In this document: in pieces, positions 43,137 through 53,940 of the stretch
How positions within the stretch are numbered: position 1 is the stretch's first letter
How the letters are laid out: each line of letters opens with the position of its first letter
Assembly: GCA_964429995.1 (NCBI GenBank)
Contig: CAYSDY010000001.1
Location: 62,001-126,000, forward strand
Direction: 5' to 3'
Source of the DNA: UBA583 sp964429995
GTDB taxonomy: Archaea; Nanobdellota; Nanobdellia; Woesearchaeales; UBA583
DNA: 64,000 nt
Translations under genes and position numbers: made by a program
Notes under the pieces: generated by a model
What the model was told of the DNA's origin: nothing
Database searches by the model: none
Seen by the model: only the letters and a program-made list of their open reading frames with translations

Positions 43137-44957
43137 ATGGTAGAACACAAATCAAAAAAAAATGAATCGAAAGAAGATGATTTAAAAATTGTATTTGAAA
43201 AAGAAATGGAAAGGATAAATCCTGAATTTAAAAAAATACTGAAAAAACAGGAAGAACACATAAGGGAAATAGTTGAATTTGTAGACAAAAAGGATCAAAA
43301 ACATAATATGGGATTTTTTTTAACTCCTCTTATTGAATTTGTTGAAAATAGAGCAATACCTAATTTTGAAAAACTTTCTTTGTTTTTTCTATTTGATGAT
43401 TTCGAAAAGAATATTCCATTTTTTGATCCAAAAATATTTTTTGAAAAAGATTTTGATAAATTCCTTGTAGAAAAGAAAGATGAAAAAAATAATGAAAGTA
43501 CATTTTTTTTGAAAAAGAATAAAAACATATCTTTTAGAGGACTTTCAATTTCAAATGTAAGGGAGAACTGTTTTGATGCTATATATGATGAATTAAAACA
43601 AATTGGATCTTCTCTTGTATATCAAGATAGAAGAGGCTTTATATCAGCCTTAAAAACAATTGAAATACATAAAAACATGTTGTTGCAAAAATTTGAAAAA
43701 TATATTGTTGTTTATGCAGGAGCAGGATCTTGGCTTAGAGGAGAAAAATCTAATGACTTTGATGTTTTTATAGTAGTTGATGATACTGATGTTAAAAAAA
43801 TGCCAAGATTACAGGTAAAAGATCAATTGACAAGACTTGTATGGCAGATGTCTGCTGAGGTTGCTCAATTGACAGGAATACAGTTGCATTGTCAGGTGTA
43901 TTTATTAACTGATTTCTGGGATGCACTAAAGGATGCACATCCTGTAATGTTTACCTTTTTAAGAGATGGAGTACCTTTTTATGATAGAGGAATATATTCT
44001 GCATGGAAAGAATTATTAAAATTAGGAAAAATAAAACCTTCTGCTGAAGCTATTGATATGCACATGGAAGTTGGTAATAAACTTATCGAAAGAGCGAAAA
44101 AGATTTTTGCAGAAGTAATAACAAATGATATATATAATGCTGTTTTAAGCCCTTCACAGGCGATATTAATGCTTAAAGGATTTAATCCAACAACTCCTAA
44201 GGAAACAGTAAAAATGTTTAAGGAAGTATTGCATGAAAAAGAAAAATGCATCACTAAATCTCAAGTTGATATATTAGAGAATACTGTTAAAATGTTTAAA
44301 AAAATTGAACATGAAAGTGATGTTGATATTAGTGGAAAAGATGTAGATAATATGATTAGGGATGCAGAGAAATACCTTGCAAAAATTAAAGAAATGTTTG
44401 AAGAAATATCAGATGATAAAAGTCGTGAATCAATACTCTCAACATATTCAGAACTTATAAATCAGATGCAAACATTACCTGGACTTTTCAACCTTAAAGA
44501 AAATGATATAATTAACAAGTTTGTAAAAGATTTTGTTGATTCTGGAAAAATTCCACCTTTTGTAAAAAAATATCTATCTAATTTTATCAAGACTAAGGAT
44601 GAATTGGGAAAAAGAACACTAACTTCAACAGAGATAAACCAAAGCTTGAAACAGGCAAGAAATATATTGTCAGAAATAAGAGATTATAGAAATAAACTAC
44701 TTAGCAGTTCTGTTAAAAAAAATAGATTGTTAATAAAACATGGAGAAAATCTTAACGCTGAAATTATAAGCTATGATGGAAATATTTTTGTTATAGATGT
44801 CCCAAACAATAAAATTATTAATATTGAAAACAATAAAAAAGAAGAATACTCTGAAAAAATATTCACTGATACTACAAAATTCTCAGATATTGAGATAGAT
44901 GAAAAACTGATAGTTAAAATTAAAAAGGCATTAAAGGCAGAAAAAATATTCTTCTAA
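43137..44957 (+). CDS. Large nucleotidyltransferase-domain protein
   Basis: A 606-residue protein with a polymerase-beta-type nucleotidyltransferase core near 190-300. The motif G-S-W-L-R-G-E-K-S-N-D-F-D-V-F-I puts the metal-binding aspartates at D207 and D209, and a third acidic residue is likely in the strand H-C-Q-V-Y-L. About 170 N-terminal residues are charged and helical, and 300 C-terminal residues are mostly helix. It is far larger than MNT antitoxin-type enzymes and is not a CCA-adding enzyme by motif. Substrate is unknown. A TATA box is seen about 30 bases upstream of the ATG (TTATAAATT). Confidence 0.75.
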   Translation: MVEHKSKKNESKEDDLKIVFEKEMERINPEFKKILKKQEEHIREIVEFVDKKDQKHNMGFFLTPLIEFVENRAIPNFEKLSLFFLFDDFEKNIPFFDPKIFFEKDFDKFLVEKKDEKNNESTFFLKKNKNISFRGLSISNVRENCFDAIYDELKQIGSSLVYQDRRGFISALKTIEIHKNMLLQKFEKYIVVYAGAGSWLRGEKSNDFDVFIVVDDTDVKKMPRLQVKDQLTRLVWQMSAEVAQLTGIQLHCQVYLLTDFWDALKDAHPVMFTFLRDGVPFYDRGIYSAWKELLKLGKIKPSAEAIDMHMEVGNKLIERAKKIFAEVITNDIYNAVLSPSQAILMLKGFNPTTPKETVKMFKEVLHEKEKCITKSQVDILENTVKMFKKIEHESDVDISGKDVDNMIRDAEKYLAKIKEMFEEISDDKSRESILSTYSELINQMQTLPGLFNLKENDIINKFVKDFVDSGKIPPFVKKYLSNFIKTKDELGKRTLTSTEINQSLKQARNILSEIRDYRNKLLSSSVKKNRLLIKHGENLNAEIISYDGNIFVIDVPNNKIINIENNKKEEYSEKIFTDTTKFSDIEIDEKLIVKIKKALKAEKIFF

Positions 44958-45015
44958 TTTTTACTACTTTATATTGACAATTAACATATATAATATAATT
45001 GTGTGATTAATTTTT

Positions 45016-47850
45016 ATGAGATTTGGTATATTTCGTATTGTGCTAATACTTGCGTTCATTTCCTGCATTCCTTTTGGAGTTTATGCAGAATGTTTTTTTA
45101 AAACTTATGATGATGAATGTGTAAGAATGAACACTGCAGTAAATTCTTTTGAATTGACTGATTTAAAGAACAATCCTGTTTTTGAAAAATACAGTGTTGA
45201 GGTCTATAAAAAATATAATCCTGAGAATAAGTTGATTTTTGAATTAAAAAACGGATTTAAACTTGAACAGATAACCCCTTTCCTTGAGAGCGGTGTTTAT
45301 GTTTTTGATATTAATGCTTATGGTAAAAATAATGCCTTTATAAATAAAAAATTTGAGTATATCTTTGATGATTTGCAGGTAATGCCACCTATTGTTGATG
45401 TAAACCTTGAATCTTTGTCATCAAGCATGGTAGTTACAGGAAGTGCATTTGGAAATGTTGAAGTTGTTGCTGAATATGATGGAAGATATGTTACCACAAA
45501 TGTTGAGAATAATACCTTTAGAATGACTCTTAACAATCTTAAGAGCGGACTTAACTACGTAAGATTTTATGCCAAAAGTGGAAACAGAAAATCTAGTGAT
45601 GTTGAAAGAATAATAATGACAGAACAGCTTAATCCTAATTTTAATAGCCAAACTAGCAGTATAACATTATTAAATGACAATATTGTTTATACTTCTTTAA
45701 GAAATTTTTATGTTAACGGGAAAATAACTAGCATGGGAAATCCTGCTGGAAATGTAATCTATATAAATGGTGTGTATACACTTGCTGATTCATCTGGAAA
45801 CTTTGGAAACTTTATACTGCTAAATGAAGGTAAAAATACTATAAAGGCTAGTGATCTTAGAAGTGAAAGTAATGAAATAACTGTTTATTATGTAAATCCT
45901 GAATTTTTGTTTGAAAAAATTAATTATGAAAAAGTTACAAGCAACAATGCTATAAAAATTGATGGTTATACTAATGTTGATGTTAATAGCGTAATGCTTA
46001 GAATGAATGATGGTAAATTTTTTGAAGTTGATGTTAATCAGAAAAAATTTGAATTTTTTGCAGAAAACCTTGCTGAAGGTAAAAATAATATACTTGTAGT
46101 TGGACCTCAAAATAAAAAATTCAACTTTAATGTATATAGAGATGTTGAAAAACCTAAAATAGATATGATAAATCTGAAAAATATTGCAAATACTGATTTT
46201 TTATACTTTAAGATAACTGATGATTCTGGTATCAAACCAAAATCAGTAACTTTAAAGGTTAATGGAAATCTTTATAGCTCCTCTAATCTTGAAATTAAAG
46301 GTGATTATTATATATTTGATATTGAAGAACTTGAAACAGGTACTTATGAAATTGAAGTTTTTGTAAGTGATATTGTTGGAAATACTTTTACATTAAAAGA
46401 TTCAATAAATGTTAACCATCAAATAACACTTATAAATAAAATAAAAATAAATTCTGGAAATCAGATAGGGAATACTATTTTTGCAAAATCTGGTAATAAT
46501 GTCTTTTCGATAACCCCCTCAAAAAACATAGCGTTTAAAAAAATATATCTTGATGGAATTGAACAAATTGATTATGAAATATTAAAGGATAACTCCATAA
46601 ATCTTAATATAAATCTTGATAAGGCAAACGGAATTATCAAATTTATATTTATTGATGCAGATTATAAAGAGGTTGAACAAATTTTTTATTACAAAACAAG
46701 CCTATCAACAACAGATATAAAACTTGATTATATAGAGAATTCTGCAACTGTGGATAAAGTTATGATAAGAGGTTTTATTGATGATGACTTTTTTAACTGG
46801 AGTTCTTTAAAGTTCAATAAACAAAATTCATATAGTAAATTTGGAAAATATTTTGAAGCAATAATAGATGTAACTGATACTAGAAACTTAAATATTGAAG
46901 GTTATGACTTGTATGGAAATAGAATAACTAAAACATTAGGTAGTGTCTTATACAATGATAAAAAAAAATCTGAAATAGTAATAAATAAAGATTTTGTAGA
47001 TACATATCAGTTTATAGATGGAAACATCTTTAATAATGATGAAAGTTTGGGCGTTTCAAATATTTTAAAATATTATGATGGATTTAATTTTGATGGAATT
47101 TACCTTAGTTCAGACTATTTTAAATTACCACTTTCACAAAGATATGGTTATAGGGCAATAAATATGAAAGGTTTAGAACAGTCAGGACTTAAATTTGAAT
47201 ATAATGCTTTTTTCAAATTAAAAAACCCGCAGACAATAATATTTAAACAGACAAGTGGAAATCCAGAAATATTTTTTAATGGAAATGATTTTGTTACAGA
47301 AAATGATAATCATTTTATACAAGGAAATATAATATCATTTCAACCTATTAAAAGTGTTACAGTTAAGGGTGGAGAATGTTATTTTGATGATAATTCTTTT
47401 GCTTGTTCTGTTGCATTGAATGAGAATATAAACAATATTTTTGTAACTGTTACTGATGTAAACAACAACACTAATCAAAATAATATAACAATAAACAAAA
47501 CAACACATAAACTAAAAATAAGTATTGATGAAATATATGGAAGTGGAATATACAAAACTGCAAGTGAGATTTATCTTGTAAACAATGATGTAAATTCTGA
47601 TTCAACAGTAAATCAAAAATCTATTATAAGTGCTGTAATAGATGGTGTTGAATACAAAATAGGATATAAGGAAAAAGGAATGTTTACAATCAATTTGGAT
47701 TTATCAGACACTATTGATAATTTTGATGAAAAAGAAATAAATATACAAATGAAAGCACAGAATGATAAGGGTGATATTAGTTATTCTGATAAAGTTAAGA
47801 TAATGTATAAAAGGTTGATAGGAACTATTGCTAAAGTATTTATTAAATAA
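45016..47850 (+). CDS. Giant secreted protein with tandem beta-sandwich domains
   Basis: A 944-residue protein with a clear signal peptide (F-R-I-V-L-I-L-A-F-I-S-C-I-P-F-G-V-Y-A/E). The remainder is almost wholly beta-strand in about eight Ig-like or carboxypeptidase-regulatory-like repeats of 80-100 residues, many with a G-x-N-x-I/V-x-F/V-x-A pattern (E-G-K-N-T-I-K-A, E-G-K-N-N-I-L-V). No C-terminal membrane anchor is obvious. Many N-x-S/T sites point to glycosylation. It is likely a cell-surface or adhesion protein. A TATA box (CATATATAATA) lies about 28 bases upstream. Confidence 0.72.
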   Translation: MRFGIFRIVLILAFISCIPFGVYAECFFKTYDDECVRMNTAVNSFELTDLKNNPVFEKYSVEVYKKYNPENKLIFELKNGFKLEQITPFLESGVYVFDINAYGKNNAFINKKFEYIFDDLQVMPPIVDVNLESLSSSMVVTGSAFGNVEVVAEYDGRYVTTNVENNTFRMTLNNLKSGLNYVRFYAKSGNRKSSDVERIIMTEQLNPNFNSQTSSITLLNDNIVYTSLRNFYVNGKITSMGNPAGNVIYINGVYTLADSSGNFGNFILLNEGKNTIKASDLRSESNEITVYYVNPEFLFEKINYEKVTSNNAIKIDGYTNVDVNSVMLRMNDGKFFEVDVNQKKFEFFAENLAEGKNNILVVGPQNKKFNFNVYRDVEKPKIDMINLKNIANTDFLYFKITDDSGIKPKSVTLKVNGNLYSSSNLEIKGDYYIFDIEELETGTYEIEVFVSDIVGNTFTLKDSINVNHQITLINKIKINSGNQIGNTIFAKSGNNVFSITPSKNIAFKKIYLDGIEQIDYEILKDNSINLNINLDKANGIIKFIFIDADYKEVEQIFYYKTSLSTTDIKLDYIENSATVDKVMIRGFIDDDFFNWSSLKFNKQNSYSKFGKYFEAIIDVTDTRNLNIEGYDLYGNRITKTLGSVLYNDKKKSEIVINKDFVDTYQFIDGNIFNNDESLGVSNILKYYDGFNFDGIYLSSDYFKLPLSQRYGYRAINMKGLEQSGLKFEYNAFFKLKNPQTIIFKQTSGNPEIFFNGNDFVTENDNHFIQGNIISFQPIKSVTVKGGECYFDDNSFACSVALNENINNIFVTVTDVNNNTNQNNITINKTTHKLKISIDEIYGSGIYKTASEIYLVNNDVNSDSTVNQKSIISAVIDGVEYKIGYKEKGMFTINLDLSDTIDNFDEKEINIQMKAQNDKGDISYSDKVKIMYKRLIGTIAKVFIK

Positions 47851-47915
47851 TTTTTGAACTATCTTTTTATTAACAGTTACAAATTTTTATAAATTTACTT
47901 TTCTTGTATTAATGT

Positions 47916-48593
47916 ATGAAGATATATATTGATTCTGGAAATTTAGATGAAATAAAAAATGCATGTGAAACTCGTTTAATAGATGGTGTTACTACAAACC
48001 CTTCTTTAATAGCAAAAGAGAATATTCCTTTTGAAAAAATTCTTGAGAAAATTATTGAAATTTTTAAAAAAAATGGTGATAAAAACTTTACTGTAAGTGC
48101 AGAAGTAACAAACACAAGTTCTGTTGAAAACATATTGATTCAAGCAAGAGAATTGTCAAAAATAAGTAAAAATGTAATAATTAAAATACCATTGACAAAA
48201 ACTGGATTAAAAGCTGTAAAAATTTTAAGCGATGAAAAAATTAAGACAAATGTTACACTTTGCTTTTCTGCAAATCAGGCATTACTTGCAGCTAAAGCAG
48301 GAGCATACATAATAAGCCCTTTTATTGGAAGAATTGATGATCAAGGATGGGATGGATTGGAATTAATAAAAGACATAAAAACTATTTATGCGAATTATGG
48401 ATTTGAAACTAAAATTCTTGCCGCAAGTATAAGAAGCACAAATCATGTCTTTTTGTGTGCAAAAGCTGGGGCTGATATTGTAACTATTCCATACGAAATA
48501 TTTGATAAGATGTATTATAACCCTTTAACTGATATAGGAATTGAAAAATTTGATAAAGATTGGGAAAAATATTTACAAAAAATTAAACATTAA
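47916..48593 (+). CDS. talC: Transaldolase, TalC/fructose-6-phosphate aldolase-like
   Basis: A 225-residue small-type transaldolase. It shows D-S-G-N-L-D-E-I at the start, the signature D-G-V-T-T-N-P-S-L-I near 24-33, the Schiff-base lysine in V-I-I-K-I-P-L-T near 88-95, N-V-T-L-C-F-S near 110, and A-A-S-I-R-S near 170. It shuttles a three-carbon unit between sugar phosphates, or cleaves fructose-6-phosphate. It is the first gene of a three-gene sugar-phosphate cluster with pgi and rpiB. Confidence 0.95.
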   Translation: MKIYIDSGNLDEIKNACETRLIDGVTTNPSLIAKENIPFEKILEKIIEIFKKNGDKNFTVSAEVTNTSSVENILIQARELSKISKNVIIKIPLTKTGLKAVKILSDEKIKTNVTLCFSANQALLAAKAGAYIISPFIGRIDDQGWDGLELIKDIKTIYANYGFETKILAASIRSTNHVFLCAKAGADIVTIPYEIFDKMYYNPLTDIGIEKFDKDWEKYLQKIKH

Positions 48594-48680
48594 TAAATAA
48601 AAGTTTTTTTAATAATTCCTAAAACCTCAATTTTAATGTTAAAACAAAAATTTAAATAAGCTATATTCTGTATTTAATTT

Positions 48681-49997
48681 ATGAGTCGTCTTAATATGGA
48701 TTTTTTGGGTCTTGGCTTGTCTAATCATGATTTTGATGAAAAAGATAAGAACATAATAATAGATTATATAAAAGAAATAAAAAGCGTTATCAATAAAAAA
48801 CAATATGATAATGATACTGCTAGCATAATATTACCGTTTGAAAATGAATTTGTAACGAACTCTTCTAAGCTTGTAAAAAAACTAAAAGATGCAAACTCGT
48901 TTTTCCTTGTTGGCATAGGTGGATCTAATCTTGGAACTATGGCAATACATAGTGCACTTGCTAAACAATTTGATAATAGTAATTCTAAAAAAAATATTTA
49001 TTTTGCAGATACTCTTGATCCTAATAAAATAGCTCAAATCAATAATATATTTATTAATGAATTGAAAGCTGGAAAAAAAGTGGTTTTGAATGTAATATCA
49101 AAATCAGGATCTACAACAGAAACTATAGCAATTTTTTCAATTCTTGAAGATAGTATGAAAAAATATGCAAATTATAATTATAAGGATTATGTAGTAATAA
49201 CAACAGACAATGATTCAAAACTTGAAAAATTTGCAAAAGAAAATGAGTATAGTATACTTAACATTCCTAAAAAAGTTGGCGGTAGATTTAGTGTGTTTTC
49301 TAATGTTTCGCTTTTCCCTCTTGAATTTATGGGAATAAATACAAAAAAAATTCTTGAAGGTGCAAAAGATGCTGTGAATGATTCTTTAAATAAATCTATG
49401 GTGAAAAATGATGCATTCAAATCTGCTATGTATCATAAGTATTTTTATGAAAAAAAAAAGATTGAAATTGTTAATATGTTTTTGTTTTATACTGCATTTG
49501 AAGATATAGGTAAATGGTTTAGGCAACTTTTAGCAGAAAGCTGTGCTAAAGAGTTTAATAACAACAACAAAAAAGTTAATACTAATATAACACCAATGGT
49601 TTCTATTGGAACTACAGATTTACACTCTATGGCACAATTATTTTTGGGAGGTAAAAATGATAAACTTCATATTTTTCTAAATGTATTAAAAAATAATGAT
49701 TCATTAAAAACAAGAAATAAAGGACTAAATAATGTAAGTGATGGTATATTTCCAAATTCATTAAATGACATATATCTTAATATTTTTGATGGTGTAAAAT
49801 CTGCATTTATTAAAAGAAAAATTGGAATGTATGAAATTAAACTTGATTGTGCTGATGAATATAGTGTGGGATATCTTATGCAATTTTTTATGGTAATGAC
49901 TATGTTTCTTGGCAAAATAATGAATATTAACACTTTTGATCAACCAAATGTTGAAGAATACAAAATTGAAACAAAAAAAATCATGAAAAATGACTAA
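48681..49997 (+). CDS. pgi: Glucose-6-phosphate isomerase
   Basis: A 438-residue enzyme of the bacterial/eukaryotic PGI family. It contains the SIS-fold motifs F-L-V-G-I-G-G-S-N-L-G near 75-85 and S-K-S-G-S-T-T-E-T near 140, V-G-G-R-F-S-V-F-S near 197, and the end F-D-Q-P-N-V-E-E-Y-K. Length is close to short bacterial PGIs. Most Euryarchaeota use a cupin-type PGI instead. It interconverts glucose-6-phosphate and fructose-6-phosphate, feeding glmS and transaldolase. Overlaps rpiB by 8 bases. Confidence 0.95.
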   Translation: MSRLNMDFLGLGLSNHDFDEKDKNIIIDYIKEIKSVINKKQYDNDTASIILPFENEFVTNSSKLVKKLKDANSFFLVGIGGSNLGTMAIHSALAKQFDNSNSKKNIYFADTLDPNKIAQINNIFINELKAGKKVVLNVISKSGSTTETIAIFSILEDSMKKYANYNYKDYVVITTDNDSKLEKFAKENEYSILNIPKKVGGRFSVFSNVSLFPLEFMGINTKKILEGAKDAVNDSLNKSMVKNDAFKSAMYHKYFYEKKKIEIVNMFLFYTAFEDIGKWFRQLLAESCAKEFNNNNKKVNTNITPMVSIGTTDLHSMAQLFLGGKNDKLHIFLNVLKNNDSLKTRNKGLNNVSDGIFPNSLNDIYLNIFDGVKSAFIKRKIGMYEIKLDCADEYSVGYLMQFFMVMTMFLGKIMNINTFDQPNVEEYKIETKKIMKND

Positions 49998-50460
49998 AGA
50001 TAAATATGTATTCAAAAAAATATTTGTAGGCTGTGATCATGCAGGATTGGATGCAAAGAAAAAAGTGTGCGAAGTTTTAAACAACTTTGATTTAGAATTT
50101 GAGGATATGGGCACATTTTCGTCAATAAGCGTTGATTATCCTGATTATGCAGTTTGTGTCTCAAAAATGGTTTTAAAAACCCCTAATTCATGTGGAATCC
50201 TTATTTGTGGAAGTGGAACAGGAATGCAGATAGCTGCAAATAAGATTGATAATATAAGAGCTGTGTTTTGTTTTGATGAATATTCTTCTAAAATGTCAAG
50301 ACTTGATAATAATTGTAACATATTAACTTTAAGAGCAAGAGAGTTTGATATTAATAATTATGAAAATATTATTAAAACATTTATTTCAACTGAATTTTCA
50401 AATCTTAAAAGACATATTGTAAGACTTGAAAAGATATCTCAAATTGAAAAAAATAATTAA
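49990..50460 (+). CDS. rpiB: Ribose-5-phosphate isomerase B
   Basis: A 156-residue RpiB/LacAB enzyme. It shows G-C-D-H-A-G-L-D-A-K-K near 14-24, V-D-Y-P-D-Y-A near 48, G-I-L-I-C-G-S-G-T-G-M near 70-80 with the catalytic Cys, and A-N-K near 86. The common H-N-x-A-N-V-L segment reads L-D-N-N-C-N-I-L. It links ribulose-5-phosphate and ribose-5-phosphate for nucleotide synthesis. Its ATG is inside the pgi coding end, so the two are translationally coupled. Archaea usually carry RpiA. Confidence 0.94.
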   Translation: MTKDKYVFKKIFVGCDHAGLDAKKKVCEVLNNFDLEFEDMGTFSSISVDYPDYAVCVSKMVLKTPNSCGILICGSGTGMQIAANKIDNIRAVFCFDEYSSKMSRLDNNCNILTLRAREFDINNYENIIKTFISTEFSNLKRHIVRLEKISQIEKNN

Positions 50461-50497
50461 TTTAAACTATTTCTTTAATTATTTTGTTAAAAAAAAT

Positions 50498-50594
50498 ATT
50501 GAGAATTTTAAAAAAAACCCAAAATTCTCAGAAGAGTGTTATCAAAAAAACCTTATAAGCCCTAATTGTTTTATAGGTTTTTTATAACCCTCTA
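50498..50594 (-). repeat. Family A hairpin repeat lacking the central palindrome
   Basis: Read on the minus strand it starts TAGAGGGTTATAAAAAACCT and goes almost directly to the right arm GGGCTTATAAGG...GATAACACTCTTCTGA, then the second hairpin with arms GAGAATTTT and AAAATTCTC. The palindrome has been lost or was never there. It lies between rpiB and the 3' end of the convergent 23S rRNA gene. The rest of 50461-50700 shows no gene, and no 5S rRNA is seen. Confidence 0.85.
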
Positions 50595-50704
50595 TTTATA
50601 ATAAATCCTATGCTAAGCTTTAAACTATAACATAAAAAAAAAATTTTGAGTGTTGTATGCTAAAGGATTGAATAGATTGAGTAACTTTGTTTTTGTTCCT
50701 AAAG

Positions 50705-53605
<2,901 letters not shown>

Positions 53606-53617
53606 CCTCAATCCTTT

Positions 53618-53640
53618 GTTTCCAAGTTAAACTTGGAAAC
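53618..53640. other. Perfect hairpin between tRNA-Ala and 23S rRNA
   Basis: GTTTCCAAGT, three bases, ACTTGGAAAC: a 10-bp perfect inverted repeat just upstream of the 23S 5' end and 10 bases downstream of tRNA-Ala. It is a likely processing element in the pre-rRNA. Confidence 0.7.
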
Positions 53641-53650
53641 TGCACTCAAA

Positions 53651-53724
53651 TGGACCCGCCGGGATTTGAACCCGGAGCCTCCGCCTTGCAAGGGCAGCGC
53701 TATACCGGATTAAGCCACAGGCCC
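53651..53724 (-). tRNA. tRNA-Ala (UGC)
   Basis: A 74-nt cloverleaf. Acceptor GGGCCTG pairs with CGGGTCC and contains the G3-U70 pair that identifies alanine tRNA. The anticodon loop is CTTGCAA (UGC) and the T-arm is CCGGG-TTCAAAT-CCCGG. It leads the 23S transcript, the usual archaeal order 16S-tRNA-Ala-23S, but the 16S is missing. Confidence 0.96.
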
Positions 53725-53732
53725 AATTTACC

Positions 53733-53759
53733 GTATGTCTGCCCCATTGACAGGCATAC
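53733..53759 (-). other. Leader hairpin upstream of tRNA-Ala
   Basis: GTATGCCTG and CAGACATAC form a 9-bp stem (one mismatch, or a G-U pair on one strand) around a 9-base loop in the leader of the tRNA-Ala/23S transcript. Likely a processing or folding element. Confidence 0.5.
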
Positions 53760-53778
53760 TATATGATAACAAGCTTCG

Positions 53779-53792
53779 CTTTATAAATATTT
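53779..53792 (-). promoter_or_regulatory. TATA box of the tRNA-Ala/23S transcript
   Basis: On the minus strand AAATATTTATAAAGCG lies about 22 bases before the leader hairpin, giving a transcription start around 53757-53762. It is the only strong TATA element in the spacer up to the aCPSF1 gene, and it shows that 23S has its own promoter. Confidence 0.7.
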
Positions 53793-53940
53793 CCATACAG
53801 TGTTTACTGTTGCATAACAATATTTAAAAAAGAATTGATGTTTCCTTCGATGTTATTTTTTTGTTATAATTAACATATAAAAAGACTTAAATGTTGTATG
53901 AAAATTATTAATTTAACATAAAATCATGATGTGAAAATTG

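Noticed and set aside
43137..44957. MNT-HEPN toxin-antitoxin pair with the HEPN-like gene at 56063
   Set aside because: The genes are over 11 kb apart and the nucleotidyltransferase is far larger than MNT antitoxins.
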